Shown: piece after piece, positions 8,084-16,420 of the stretch
Layout: each line of letters opens with the position of its first letter
Position numbering within the stretch: position 1 is the first letter of the stretch
Origin: a bacterium
GTDB lineage: Bacteria > Patescibacteriota > Gracilibacteria > Peribacterales > Peribacteraceae
Assembly (NCBI GenBank): GCA_027592135.1
Contig: JAQCIJ010000005.1
Coordinates: 1-47,580 of the forward strand
Direction of reading: 5' to 3'
Length of the DNA stretch: 47,580 nt
Notes under the pieces: model-generated
The model's database searches: none
Seen by the model: the letters and a program-made list of their open reading frames with translations, nothing else
Told to the model about the DNA's origin: nothing
Program-made: the position numbers and the translations under genes

Positions 8084-8149
8084 GGGAAATTGGGAAATTG
8101 GGAAACTGGGAAATTGGATATTTTTCCCAATTTCCCTAGTTCCCTATTT
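8084..8149. repeat. 8-bp tandem repeats arranged as a large inverted repeat
   Basis: Four copies of GGGAAATT-like units (8084-8115) are followed by a 10-nt spacer and three inverted units CCCAATTT, CCCTAGTT and CCCTATTT (8126-8149). The whole could fold into a long hairpin. The adk stop codon (8136-8138) lies inside the right arm, so the last residues of Adk are encoded by the repeat. Confidence 0.85.
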
Positions 8150-8699
8150 CCCTTTTGATCCGCCCATATATCTCCTCCACACTCCCCTTTCCATCTACCT
8201 CCAAAACCTTCCCTTCTGCCATGTACTTCTCAATCACTCGCATCGTCTTCTCGAAAAACAAGTCCATACGACGGAGGACCTTCTCTTGGTCTGCGTCATC
8301 TGCTCGTCCTTCGATCTCTGCGCGTCCTTTGATACGTTCAACCGCATCGTCTTTGTCGAGGAGAATGTGTACACAGCGAAACTCCCGACCACTGTCTGCA
8401 AGGATCTTATCGAATGCCATCATCTGATCTTCATCCCGAGGGATACCATCAAACAATATTTTCTGATCGTCAGGAACGTTTGCGACCGCTTCATTTACCA
8501 CTTCCATGATGATCTCAAACGGCACGAGCTCTCCGTTATCGATGTATTTTTTGACGAGCTCTCCGAGTTCTGTACCAGACTCACGAATTTTACGAAGCTC
8601 TCCACCTGCTTCAAAAATATAGTAACCCAATTCTTCCGCAAGCCGCTTTGCTTGTGTTCCTTTGCCGCTGCCTTGGATACCAAAGAAGACTAAGTCCAT
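8136..8699 (-). CDS. adk: adenylate kinase, short-lid form
   Basis: Adk converts ATP plus AMP to two ADP. From the ATG at 8699 it is 187 aa and starts MDLVFFGIQGSGKGTQAKRL; the P-loop has Gln where most have Pro. The AMP-binding and core motifs are FEAGGELRKI, DGIPRDEDQM (usually DGFPR) and the lid Arg in RAEIEGRADD. The lid is short and has no zinc Cys. The start is fixed by the family alignment and by a TGGTACATT -10 box 6 nt upstream. A longer reading to 8747 is unlikely. Confidence 0.95.
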   Translation of the reverse strand: MDLVFFGIQGSGKGTQAKRLAEELGYYIFEAGGELRKIRESGTELGELVKKYIDNGELVPFEIIMEVVNEAVANVPDDQKILFDGIPRDEDQMMAFDKILADSGREFRCVHILLDKDDAVERIKGRAEIEGRADDADQEKVLRRMDLFFEKTMRVIEKYMAEGKVLEVDGKGSVEEIYGRIKREIGN

Positions 8700-8705
8700 G
8701 GGGAG

Positions 8706-8711
8706 AATGTA
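8706..8711 (-). promoter_or_regulatory. -10 box of adk, leaderless spacing
   Basis: The minus strand reads TGGTACATT, an extended -10, then 6 nt and the ATG. A transcript starting at the usual distance would begin at or next to the start codon. Confidence 0.45.
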
Positions 8712-8727
8712 CCATAAAAACCGCAGC

Positions 8728-8862
8728 GCGGGGATACTTCCCCGCAATTATTAGATATGTTAATTCGTGATGCACATTCAATGCGGGCAGGGATGCCCGC
8801 TCTGTGGAATTCATACTATAATCACACCAACCAGCGCGGGTGTTCCCAGGCGCATTGCGCTG
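8728..8862. repeat. three GC-rich palindromes between secY and adk
   Basis: GCGGGGA/TCCCCGC (8728-8745) and GCGGGCA/TGCCCGC (8784-8801) are 7-bp perfect stems with short loops. A third, weaker stem-loop AGCGC...GCGCT spans 8834-8862. None has a U-tract. They may be dispersed repeat remnants or a transcript-processing signal between secY and adk. Confidence 0.6.
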
Positions 8863-8883
8863 AATTGTATACTAGGCTAATTC

Positions 8884-10167
8884 CTATACCAATTTCTCAT
8901 AATCGTGCGCCAAAAGCTGTGCATTAATCTGACGGATAAGCTCCATTACTACTCCTACAACGATAATCAGTCCTGATCCTGAAATGATCAAATCCTGAGA
9001 GCTGAGTGTTGAATACTTGGTAAAGATAAGAGGAACGATAGCAACCATACCAAGGAACGACCCACCCCAAAGGTTGAGGCGACTGGATACCTTTGCGAGT
9101 AACTCTGCGGTCTGCTTTCCTGGACGTACTCCAGGGACGAATCCTCCACGCTTCTGGATATTCTCTGCAACTTCATCAGGCTTAAATGTTACGGACACAA
9201 AGAAGTACGTAAACCCAAGTACTAGTAAGAAGTAGATGACTATATACAGTATGCTCGGATTATTCGGATTGATGTTGACGTTAATAAAGTTCGCAACCGT
9301 CTGAAGTATTGGACGAGTAGCCGTACTGAGGAACTGAGCAATAATTGCTGGCAATGTAATAAGAGAGATCGCGAAGATAATCGGGATCATTCCTGCTTGG
9401 TTCAGTCGAATCGGTATATTGCCCTGTACTCCTCGTCCTGCTCCTTGGTTTGCGTAGGTTATCGGTATCAAGCGATGTGCATCAGTAAACAAAACAACGG
9501 CAACAAGCATAGCAAGAGAGACGATAGCAAAGAGGAAGAATGCAGCCTGCTTACCCTGTCCTGCAAGGAACATCGTAGAAAGCGTTGTCGGCATTCCAGA
9601 AACGATTCCAATGAAGATGATCAGAGAAATTCCGTTTCCAATTCCTTTTTCTGTAATCAATTCACCAAGCCACATCAGAAAGAGTGCACCTGTTGTGACA
9701 TAGAGCATTGGCATGAAAACTCCTGGGAAGGTGAGATCGACAAGCTGAATACCACCTTGACCAAGCAAAATGAGGAAACCATAACTCTGGATAAATGCGA
9801 GAGGAACGGTAAGCCAACGTGTGTACTTGTTGATTGTCTGCTGTCCTTGCTGTCCTTCTTTACTCAGTGCTTCGAGCTTCGGGAAGATCACCGTACATAG
9901 CTGCATAATAATAGATGCGTTAATGTATGGAGAAAGACCAAGAAGCACGATAGAGAAGTTATCGATCGCACCACCAGTAAGCGCTGCAAACACTCCCACT
10001 ACTCCACCTCCACTTCGCTGGTTGAGAAATTCACTAAGAGCAAAAGGATCAGTCCCTGGAACAGCAATGTGAGCCACAACGCGGTACACAAGCAAAAGAC
10101 CAATGGTCATAATAATCCTCTTACGGAGTTCTTCTGAGTGCCAGAGTTGACGAAGGTAGGTGAACAC
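8884..10167 (-). CDS. secY: preprotein translocase subunit SecY
   Basis: SecY is the channel of the general secretion system in the inner membrane. The 427 aa show ten hydrophobic spans, the conserved YINASIIMQL segment in TM2, ITEKGIGNGISLIIF after TM4, and the cytoplasmic loop with FKPDEVAENIQKRGGFVPGVRPG in parts. Start is GTG at 10167 (FTYLRQLWHSEELRKRI). It follows rplO, the normal spc-operon order. Confidence 0.98.
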   Translation of the reverse strand: MFTYLRQLWHSEELRKRIIMTIGLLLVYRVVAHIAVPGTDPFALSEFLNQRSGGGVVGVFAALTGGAIDNFSIVLLGLSPYINASIIMQLCTVIFPKLEALSKEGQQGQQTINKYTRWLTVPLAFIQSYGFLILLGQGGIQLVDLTFPGVFMPMLYVTTGALFLMWLGELITEKGIGNGISLIIFIGIVSGMPTTLSTMFLAGQGKQAAFFLFAIVSLAMLVAVVLFTDAHRLIPITYANQGAGRGVQGNIPIRLNQAGMIPIIFAISLITLPAIIAQFLSTATRPILQTVANFINVNINPNNPSILYIVIYFLLVLGFTYFFVSVTFKPDEVAENIQKRGGFVPGVRPGKQTAELLAKVSSRLNLWGGSFLGMVAIVPLIFTKYSTLSSQDLIISGSGLIIVVGVVMELIRQINAQLLAHDYEKLV

Positions 10168-10182
10168 TAAAAAAGAGGATAG

Positions 10183-10210
10183 TAATTCATAATTCTTAAT
10201 TCATAGTAAT
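10183..10210. repeat. 7-bp tandem repeat over the rplO stop codon
   Basis: The units TAATTCA, TAATTCT, TAATTCA and TAGTAAT run through the 3' end of rplO; the stop codon at 10196-10198 is inside the array. It belongs to the same class of 7-bp arrays seen at 5286, 13215, 18137 and 47187. Confidence 0.8.
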
Positions 10211-10636
10211 AACTTTTCCACCTGCTTTTTCGATAGCTTCTTTTGCAATCTTGCTAGCAGCGTGAACCGTGATTTCAAATTTCTTCTTTACCTCACCACG
10301 AGCAAGCAACTTTATACGCTTACCTGTAGAAACAATATTGTTCTCTTTAAGAGCTGCGACATCGTACTTTCCCGCTGCAAGCTTCTCTTCCAATGTATCA
10401 AGATTTACAACCTCGTATTCCACGCGGTTTGGGTTATTAAATCCACCAAGCTTTGGTTGACGAACCATAAGTGGAGTCTGTCCTCCTTCAAAGATACGGT
10501 TACTCTTACTACCAGAACGTGAACCCTGTCCTTTTGTTCCACGACCTGCCGTGGTTCCACGACCTGCGCTGTTTCCCCGCCCTGCCCTTTTTGAGGACTT
10601 GCGAGAACCCGGTGCTGGCTTCAAAGTATTCAACAT
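10196..10636 (-). CDS. rplO: 50S ribosomal protein L15 (uL15)
   Basis: L15 is a late-assembling large-subunit protein. From the ATG at 10636 it is 146 aa. It starts MLNTLKPAPGSRKSSKRAGR and shows the Gly/Arg-rich N-terminal tail, FEGGQTPLMVRQPKLGGF, and the C-terminal TVHAASKIAKEAIEKAGG. The preceding reading to 10726 adds residues foreign to the family. It should follow rpsE and rpmD directly, but here it is separated from rpsE by two unrelated genes and must have its own promoter. Confidence 0.96.
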   Translation of the reverse strand: MLNTLKPAPGSRKSSKRAGRGNSAGRGTTAGRGTKGQGSRSGSKSNRIFEGGQTPLMVRQPKLGGFNNPNRVEYEVVNLDTLEEKLAAGKYDVAALKENNIVSTGKRIKLLARGEVKKKFEITVHAASKIAKEAIEKAGGKVITMN

Positions 10637-10771
10637 AGCCGGGATATGGTACGTAGGTTGTGGCTGCTTCTCAAGTGATTTATTGAAGAAAGCGAAGAAA
10701 GCGAGGATCCTCGCTCTCCTCGCCATATTCTCACTCTTCGTCCTACTGTAGTAGTAAAAATGCCTAAATTA

Positions 10772-10780
10772 TGCTAGAAT
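10772..10780 (+). promoter_or_regulatory. extended -10 of the SLH/CAP gene
   Basis: TGCTAGAAT (TG-n-TAGAAT) ends 10 nt before the ATG at 10791. With a normal start site the leader would be only 0-4 nt. No Shine-Dalgarno sequence fits. Confidence 0.55.
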
Positions 10781-10790
10781 AGTATGATTC

Positions 10791-11990
10791 ATGCGTAAAT
10801 TCATATCATCAGCGTTTGTCGGCATTCTCACTCTTGCTCCAGTGCTGACACCCTTGGGGGCAGCCCAAGAACCCATCACCTATGTTCGACGTGCAGAAGC
10901 TGCAATGATTTTAATGAAGAATGCGGGCATCACCGTAGATGAAAGGGCGCAAACATATGGCGACTACCCCGACATGATAGATGGGCAGTGGTATGTCCCT
11001 TATATGCTGACAGGTATAGAAATTGGATTATTTGCTGCAAATACAGAAACAGGGTTTGCCTATCCACATAAATCTGTTTCGCGTGCGGAGTTTCTCGAAA
11101 TGCTGACAAAGACGTTCCTTCTCACCACCAATATCCCCTATCAATATACAGATATTCCCATAGGGGCTCCGTATAGTGCATATATTGGACTCTCATGGCG
11201 CTATAAACTATTCCACAGCACAAACAATCCCAGCGTGTTACAACCAAATCTCAAGGTCTCTCATAAAGAGGCAGCAGAAGCGATTTACACACTACTGACT
11301 GCAGAACCCTCTCTGCAACTAAAACCGGGAATGTTTCCTGTCAAAGAACACTTTTCTGCCCCGCAAGATCCGCGGTCTTCTCTATTTGAAAACATAACAA
11401 TCGCTGCTGTAAACAGTTACACGGATATCGCGACACCAAAAACGGTAAAATCTGCTGTCTTACGTCTGATTCGCTCTCGCGGAAATTTGGCAGAGCAAAC
11501 ACGCAATGATTTGATCCATGCTATAAACAAAGAGCGTGCAAAATATAAACTGACGCCAATGCGCAGTAACTACTACCTCGAACTCTCTGCACAACGCCAT
11601 GCAAAAGATATGGCAATTCGTGGATACTTTAGCCACTACACACCCGAAGGCTTAAGTTATGTCGATCGCATTCGTAGTGGTGGGTACCTCGATATTAATC
11701 CAGACTCCTGTAGTTGTGCACAACAGTTTGACCTTGGTGGAGAATCACAAGTAGAGCAACAGGGTCCAGACTTTGTCTTAACCGGACAACAGTCCTGTAG
11801 CTGCGAACCTATTTTCTCACTGGGAGAAAACCTCGCAAAAGGACAACTCTCCGTAAAACAAGTGATGAAAGACTGGATGAATTCCTCAAACCATCGACGT
11901 AATATTTTGCGGCCAGAGTTTGAAGAAATTGGTATCGGACTGTTCGAAGATGAATGGGTGCAGAATTTTGGAAGACTAAAGTTTGAGTAA
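10791..11990 (+). CDS. secreted SLH-like and CAP-domain protein
   Basis: The 399-aa protein has a signal peptide (MRKFISSAFVGILTLAPVLTP). SLH-like repeats occupy about residues 30-200 (VRRAEAAMILMKNAGI, VSRAEFLEMLTKTFLL) and would anchor it to a cell-surface layer. A CAP/SCP domain (YkwD type) fills about 235-399: SAQRHAKDMAIRGYFSHYTP, SLGENLAKGQ and SNHRRNILRPEFEEIGIG. An insert of about 40 residues inside the CAP domain carries two near copies of SCSCxxxF. CAP proteins of bacteria have unclear activity. The gene lies divergently inside the ribosomal cluster, between rpsE and rplO. Confidence 0.85.
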   Translation: MRKFISSAFVGILTLAPVLTPLGAAQEPITYVRRAEAAMILMKNAGITVDERAQTYGDYPDMIDGQWYVPYMLTGIEIGLFAANTETGFAYPHKSVSRAEFLEMLTKTFLLTTNIPYQYTDIPIGAPYSAYIGLSWRYKLFHSTNNPSVLQPNLKVSHKEAAEAIYTLLTAEPSLQLKPGMFPVKEHFSAPQDPRSSLFENITIAAVNSYTDIATPKTVKSAVLRLIRSRGNLAEQTRNDLIHAINKERAKYKLTPMRSNYYLELSAQRHAKDMAIRGYFSHYTPEGLSYVDRIRSGGYLDINPDSCSCAQQFDLGGESQVEQQGPDFVLTGQQSCSCEPIFSLGENLAKGQLSVKQVMKDWMNSSNHRRNILRPEFEEIGIGLFEDEWVQNFGRLKFE

Positions 11991-12020
11991 AGGGTCAAGC
12001 GAAAAACTACGTAGTGAAGT

Positions 12021-12533
12021 TTACACAATTGCCGCCAACATCTTCCCAAATTCTTCGGCGGCGGCAGGACCATTTCCCGTTACTATTTTTCCATCGATGG
12101 TTACCGCTTCTCCGGTGTACTCAGCCCCATAGGTTTCGAGTATTTCTTGCTGTCCCCCGTCTTCGTTCCAAACTGTTGCACGTTTACCAGAAAGAACCCG
12201 TGCTTTGGCGAGTATTGTCGGTGCAATGCAAATCGCACCGAGTGGCACTTCTGCTCTGTAGGCATCGTTTGCCACCTTAAGTGCATCAGGATCTGAGGCC
12301 AGCAGTACTGCCCCTGGGCCTCCAATAAAGGCAATGTGCCTGTAGTCTGTTACCTTCACGTCTTTAAGAGCGATAGTCGCTTCTTCTTTACCACCGAAAC
12401 TCCCTGTGCACTGCCCCACGTCTTTTGCCCCTATAACTATCTCGTTTCCGGCTTCTTCAAGCCCTTTGCGCGTACCTGCGTACTCTGCGTCTTGATAGCC
12501 GCTGTGGGCAAGGATTATGAGGGATTTGGGCAT
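12021..12533 (-). CDS. DJ-1/PfpI family protein
   Basis: The family includes glyoxalases, chaperone-like deglycases and proteases of the class I amidotransferase fold. The 170 aa begin MPKSLIILAHSGYQDAEYAG. The nucleophile-elbow Cys is in PLGAICIAPTILAKA (residue about 99), preceded by HIAFIGGPGA. The C-terminal ends VTGNGPAAAEEFGKML, typical of PfpI-like members. Its real substrate cannot be told. It shares the interval between rpsE and rplO with the SLH/CAP gene and has its own -10 box. Confidence 0.9.
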   Translation of the reverse strand: MPKSLIILAHSGYQDAEYAGTRKGLEEAGNEIVIGAKDVGQCTGSFGGKEEATIALKDVKVTDYRHIAFIGGPGAVLLASDPDALKVANDAYRAEVPLGAICIAPTILAKARVLSGKRATVWNEDGGQQEILETYGAEYTGEAVTIDGKIVTGNGPAAAEEFGKMLAAIV

Positions 12534-12542
12534 GTAAAGCAG

Positions 12543-12548
12543 AGAATA
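12543..12548 (-). promoter_or_regulatory. -10-like box of the DJ-1/PfpI gene
   Basis: The minus strand reads TATTCT, 9 nt before the ATG, inside the 15-nt gap after rpsE. It repeats the leaderless spacing seen elsewhere, but the hexamer is only a partial match. Confidence 0.3.
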
Positions 12549-13202
12549 TTAGCTTTTCCTAAGCCCTCCATCACGACCAATGTCTGCCTTGCTTACTTGC
12601 GTGATTTCTACTTTCTCCAGCTCTGGAGTGTCTTGCAAGCCAAGATCTTTGTTCGACCTTCCTCCTACAGACTGAGCGACGTTTCGTGACTTATCTTCTG
12701 CAGTTGTTACTTCTGTTCCTGCAATTCTCATCAATGCTTTCATGATACATTGAGCGTTTACCAACTTGTTCGTAGTTCCGTAACGCTTACTTAAAACATT
12801 TCTAATACCTGCGTGTTCTAGCACAACACGTAGTGCACCTCCTGCGATGATACCTGTACCTTCGCGAGCAGGAATAAGACGGATACGCGCTGCTTTAAAT
12901 TTGTGGTCAATCTCGTGTGGGATACTCCCATCAGCGACAGGCACTTTTATCATGTTACGCTTTGCAACAGATGATGCTTTTTGTACGGCAGCCTGTACTT
13001 CGTTTGCCTTACCAGTCCCCAAGCCCACACGTCCTTTCTTGTCTCCAACAACGACAACAGCGCGGAATCGCATGCGACGTCCTCCAGCTACCACACGGGT
13101 AACTCTATCGATAGAGAGTGTTGTCTCTTCGAAATCAGAAGGCTCTTTTCGCTTTTTGCGATCACGCTGCTTGCGGTCTGGCTTGGAGGTTTTTGGATTC
13201 AT
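12549..13202 (-). CDS. rpsE: 30S ribosomal protein S5 (uS5)
   Basis: S5 acts in decoding accuracy and mRNA helicase activity. The 217 aa exceed the common 165 because of a basic N-terminal extension (KPDRKQRDRKKRKEP) and a longer C-terminus. Core motifs include VTRVVAGGRRMRFRAVVVVG, GRVGLGTGKANEV and the C-terminal domain PAREGTGIIAGGALRVVLE. It ends the first half of the ribosomal cluster; rpmD (L30) does not follow. Confidence 0.97.
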   Translation of the reverse strand: MNPKTSKPDRKQRDRKKRKEPSDFEETTLSIDRVTRVVAGGRRMRFRAVVVVGDKKGRVGLGTGKANEVQAAVQKASSVAKRNMIKVPVADGSIPHEIDHKFKAARIRLIPAREGTGIIAGGALRVVLEHAGIRNVLSKRYGTTNKLVNAQCIMKALMRIAGTEVTTAEDKSRNVAQSVGGRSNKDLGLQDTPELEKVEITQVSKADIGRDGGLRKS

Positions 13203-13204
13203 GG

Positions 13205-13238
13205 AGAAGTGGAAAACGGAAAGTGGAAAGTGGATAAA
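13205..13238. repeat. 7-bp tandem repeat in the rplR-rpsE gap
   Basis: GGAAAGT is repeated directly and flanked by degenerate copies (GGAAAAC, GGATAAAG). It fills almost the whole spacer between the rpsE start and the rplR stop. Confidence 0.7.
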
Positions 13239-13240
13239 GA

Positions 13241-13588
13241 TTAAAACGTCAATCCTGCATCACGAGCTGCATCTGCTACTGCTTTTACACGTCCGTGGTA
13301 TCTGTAGGAATTTCGGTCAAATACGATAGTAGAGATCTTCTTGTCCTTTGCCTTGGCAGCGATAGCTTCACCAAGCTTTATAGCTCCGTCGATGTTGGCT
13401 GTTTTTTTAAGCTCTTTTGTAGAAGCTGCAACCAATGTCTTTCCGCTTTCGTCGTCAATAAGCTGTGCAGAAATCTGCATCAGAGAACGAAAGATAGACA
13501 GGCGTGGACGTGCAGCAGTACCAGAGACTTTTGCGCGTACTCTGCGCTTTCTTGCTAGCCGATTCTGATGCTTTATAGGAGCTTTCAT
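13241..13588 (-). CDS. rplR: 50S ribosomal protein L18 (uL18)
   Basis: L18 binds 5S rRNA together with L5. The 115 aa hold the family features [40 protein letters not shown] and the end [20 protein letters not shown]. Length is normal. It is placed between rplF and rpsE as in the spc operon. Confidence 0.98.
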   Translation of the reverse strand: MKAPIKHQNRLARKRRVRAKVSGTAARPRLSIFRSLMQISAQLIDDESGKTLVAASTKELKKTANIDGAIKLGEAIAAKAKDKKISTIVFDRNSYRYHGRVKAVADAARDAGLTF

Positions 13589-13599
13589 ACTGTAGATTG

Positions 13600-14151
13600 T
13601 TATTTGGCGGAACCAGCAGATTTACCAGATTTACGGATAATCACCTCATCGGTGTACTTTACACCTTTGCCTTTGTATGGCTCTGGTGGACGGAAACTGC
13701 GGATGTCGGCAGCTGCCTGACCCACGTCTTCTTTGCTAATCCCTTTAATAATAAGGATCTGCTTATTTTTTTCATCTTGTGAAATATCAATTCCTTCTGG
13801 CGCTGCGTACTCGATTGGATGACTGTGTCCAAGGTTGAGTGTTACGGTTTTTCCTTTTGCTTGCGCCTTGTAACCCACTCCGATGATCTCAAGCTTCTTC
13901 TCGTATCCCTCAGATACACCAATAACCATGTTGTTAATCATCTGACGTGTAAGACCATGACGAGCCATGCTATCTGCAGAATCATTTATGCGACCAACAA
14001 TCACCATAGAGCCCTCAACCTTTACCGTTACCTCAGGAAGATGAGCATAGGAAAGCTCCCCTTTTGGTCCTTTTACGACAATGATGTTAGCGGTAACCTC
14101 GACGGTTACGCCTCCTGGGATCGCCACTGGATTTTTTCCAATTCGAGACAT
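13600..14151 (-). CDS. rplF: 50S ribosomal protein L6 (uL6)
   Basis: L6 lies near the factor-binding site. The 183 aa start [19 protein letters not shown] and contain the two L6 repeats, with [20 protein letters not shown] and the C-terminal signature [19 protein letters not shown]. It lies 2 nt after rpsH. Confidence 0.98.
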   Translation of the reverse strand: MSRIGKNPVAIPGGVTVEVTANIIVVKGPKGELSYAHLPEVTVKVEGSMVIVGRINDSADSMARHGLTRQMINNMVIGVSEGYEKKLEIIGVGYKAQAKGKTVTLNLGHSHPIEYAAPEGIDISQDEKNKQILIIKGISKEDVGQAAADIRSFRPPEPYKGKGVKYTDEVIIRKSGKSAGSAK

Positions 14152-14153
14152 GA

Positions 14154-14543
14154 TTAGCTAATGGTACAAAGAACTTCTCCACCGACTTTTTTCTCACGAG
14201 CTTGGCCGTCTGTTAGTAAGCCCTGGCTGGTGGTAAGAACGGCGATACCGTATCCACGAAGCACAGGCTTAAGGTCTGCAACACCTGCATAGGTGCGACG
14301 ACCAGGCTTGGAGGCTCGTGTGAGAGTGAGAGTCATTTTTTCTGGATTGAACGTTACTTCGAGTGAAAGCTTTGGCGCTTCTCCGAGTACTTCTACTCCA
14401 GAGATCCATCCCTCTTTTTTGAGGAGCTCAAGAAGCTGTAGTTTCATTTTACTGTGTGGGGCAGTACAACTTGCTTTGCCCGCTTTCTGCGCATTGCGCA
14501 TGCGAGTAAGCAAATCGCCGATGGGGTCTGTTACGTATGTCAT
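14154..14543 (-). CDS. rpsH: 30S ribosomal protein S8 (uS8)
   Basis: S8 binds the central domain of 16S rRNA and often autoregulates the spc operon. From the ATG at 14543 it is 129 aa and starts MTYVTDPIGDLLTRMRNAQ. The end GYGIAVLTTSQGLLTDGQAR then GGEVLCTIS is the conserved signature. The extra three residues of a start at 14552 would overlap rpsN further; the shorter start fits the family. Confidence 0.97.
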   Translation of the reverse strand: MTYVTDPIGDLLTRMRNAQKAGKASCTAPHSKMKLQLLELLKKEGWISGVEVLGEAPKLSLEVTFNPEKMTLTLTRASKPGRRTYAGVADLKPVLRGYGIAVLTTSQGLLTDGQAREKKVGGEVLCTIS

Positions 14544-14545
14544 AA

Positions 14546-14770
14546 TTACCAAGAAGATTTAGTTATACCAGGGATATCACCATTCGTTGCCGCTTCGCGG
14601 AAGCAAATACGACAGACTCCAAAGAATCTCATGAATCCGTGACGGCGACCACAAAGGTTGCATCGGTTGTAAATACGCGTAGGAAACTTCGGCGTTCGTC
14701 CTGCCGCTTTGTCGCGAAGGAACTTGTTCATACTTGCCTTTTGCTTATTCTTTAGTGCGAGTCGAGCCAT
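14546..14770 (-). CDS. rpsN: 30S ribosomal protein S14 (uS14), zinc form
   Basis: The 74-aa protein starts [20 protein letters not shown]. It has the zinc ribbon CNLC...CRIC within [20 protein letters not shown] and ends [10 protein letters not shown]. It is the short zinc-binding type with a few extra N-terminal residues. A reading back to 14893 is an overlap with rplE in another frame and was dropped. It sits between rplE and rpsH. Confidence 0.97.
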   Translation of the reverse strand: MARLALKNKQKASMNKFLRDKAAGRTPKFPTRIYNRCNLCGRRHGFMRFFGVCRICFREAATNGDIPGITKSSW

Positions 14771-14771
14771 A

Positions 14772-15479
14772 TTAAGATTCTGGTTGGGAAGTTGCGGCAG
14801 TATCGGTTGTTTCGTCTGTAGATTCAACCATTTCTTTAGAGGTTTCAGATGTAACAGCAGTCTCAGAGGTGTCCTGCTTTTCTCCCTCTGCACCTTCTAC
14901 AGCCTTTGTAACCTCTTTTTTCTTCTCCTCCTTCTCCTTCCTAAACGGCATTCCCATTTCGGTAAACAGTGCACGTCCTTCTTTATCGTTACTTGCTGTT
15001 GTTGTAATCACAATCTGCAAAGGGAAGATTTGGCTTGGATCTGGAGCAGGTACTTCTGGGAAAATCGAGTGGTCACGAAGGCCAATACTGTAGTTTCCGT
15101 TTCCATCAAGCTTGCTTGGAAGACCACGGAAGTCGCGAATACGAGGGATCGAGTAGCTCATTAACCTATCGAGGAACTCCTCCATTTGCTTACCACGGAG
15201 TGTAACGCGGCAACCAACAATCATTCCTTGACGAGTTTTAAAGTTAGAGATAGCGACCCGAGCATGAGTGAATACAGGCTTTTGACCAGTGATCAATCTG
15301 ATGCTCTCTGCGATATATGCGTGCATTTCCTTGCTGTCCATTTTGGACTTGTTGATTCCAACGTTTACCGTCACTTTCTCTACTTGAGGAAGTGCGTGCT
15401 TATTTTTGATACCGAGCCTCTTGCTAACACCTGCAGCAATAGGTCCGCGGAGCCGATCATGGAGGGTTGCGTAAGCCAT
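14772..15479 (-). CDS. rplE: 50S ribosomal protein L5 (uL5) with acidic Ser/Thr tail
   Basis: L5 links 5S rRNA to the central protuberance. The core (about residues 1-180) has [58 protein letters not shown] and [19 protein letters not shown]. About 55 further residues form a Lys/Glu stretch, then a Ser/Thr/Glu tail containing [13 protein letters not shown] and ending ATSQPES. The tail is absent from most bacterial L5. It resembles the S17 and L24 tails in this cluster. Confidence 0.97.
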   Translation of the reverse strand: MAYATLHDRLRGPIAAGVSKRLGIKNKHALPQVEKVTVNVGINKSKMDSKEMHAYIAESIRLITGQKPVFTHARVAISNFKTRQGMIVGCRVTLRGKQMEEFLDRLMSYSIPRIRDFRGLPSKLDGNGNYSIGLRDHSIFPEVPAPDPSQIFPLQIVITTTASNDKEGRALFTEMGMPFRKEKEEKKKEVTKAVEGAEGEKQDTSETAVTSETSKEMVESTDETTDTAATSQPES

Positions 15480-15482
15480 AAC

Positions 15483-16055
15483 CTAAGTGCCTCGTTGGGA
15501 ACCTCGTGAAGATGAACGTTCTTGTTGATCTGGTACGGAGTGATCTTCTTTCATGTGAGATACAGAATCCATTTCTGCACCTGCAGCGCTCATTTCTTCT
15601 GATCCAAATCCCATCTTTTTCCAGAATGGAGATTTTTGGGAGGTGGCAGAAGTCTCAGATGGAGCAGATGTTTTTGCACCCTTCTCGCTCTTCTTCTCAG
15701 CAGCCTCCATGACCTTTGCATCAGATCCCTTCTTCTTCGCGATAGTGGTCTTTTTAATTTCGTCACCGCTCTGCTTAAAAATACGCGTCTTCTTTCCTTT
15801 TTCGAGCTTAAAGCCAATACGACTGCGCTTCTTTGTCTTTGGATCAACAAGCATTACGTTGCTTGCATCAAGAGATGCTTCATATTTTACAATTTCACCA
15901 GGACGATTTGGCCCTGCTTTCATGTGGCGTGTTCGAATATTTATATCCGTAACTACAAGACGATTTTTGGTGTGTAGCACACGGAGAACCTGACCGGTTT
16001 TCCCCTTATCCTTGCCTGTAATGACTACGACGCTATCGCCGGCACGGATCTTCAC
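15483..16055 (-). CDS. rplX: 50S ribosomal protein L24 (uL24) with long C-terminal tail
   Basis: L24 is an assembly initiator near the exit tunnel. The KOW domain is visible in [20 protein letters not shown], and [20 protein letters not shown] and [19 protein letters not shown] follow. The core ends near residue 105. Another 85 residues form a tail with Ser/Thr/Ala stretches ([13 protein letters not shown]), one hydrophobic knot ([12 protein letters not shown]) and an Arg/Ser end. It overlaps rplN by 4 nt (ATGA). Confidence 0.96.
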   Translation of the reverse strand: MKIRAGDSVVVITGKDKGKTGQVLRVLHTKNRLVVTDINIRTRHMKAGPNRPGEIVKYEASLDASNVMLVDPKTKKRSRIGFKLEKGKKTRIFKQSGDEIKKTTIAKKKGSDAKVMEAAEKKSEKGAKTSAPSETSATSQKSPFWKKMGFGSEEMSAAGAEMDSVSHMKEDHSVPDQQERSSSRGSQRGT

Positions 16056-16420
16056 AGTACGTCTGGGGCAAGAGATACAATTTTTTGGAATCCTTTTCCA
16101 CGGAGTTCACGAGCAACCGGACCGAATACTCTCGTACCCTTCGGTTGTCCATCTTTAGAAACAATAACGCATGCGTTATCGTCGAAGCGGATACCGCTAC
16201 CATCTTTGCGGCGTGTCATCTTTTTGGTTCGGACAATAACAGCACGCTCTACCGCCTTCTTCTTTACCATTCCGCGTGGAGCTGCAGATTTAACAGCAAT
16301 AACTACGATATCACCTACTCCTGCGTAGCGACGCTTACTTCCGCCAAGTACTTTGATACACTGGACGATTTTTGCGCCAGTATTATCAGCCACGTTCATG
16401 AGAGTTTCTGTCTGGATCAT
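16052..16420 (-). CDS. rplN: 50S ribosomal protein L14 (uL14)
   Basis: L14 forms inter-subunit bridges. The 122 aa start [20 protein letters not shown] and hold [20 protein letters not shown] and [20 protein letters not shown], then GPVARELR. Length is normal. It overlaps rpsQ (ATGA) and rplX (ATGA), so translation is probably coupled. Confidence 0.98.
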   Translation of the reverse strand: MIQTETLMNVADNTGAKIVQCIKVLGGSKRRYAGVGDIVVIAVKSAAPRGMVKKKAVERAVIVRTKKMTRRKDGSGIRFDDNACVIVSKDGQPKGTRVFGPVARELRGKGFQKIVSLAPDVL

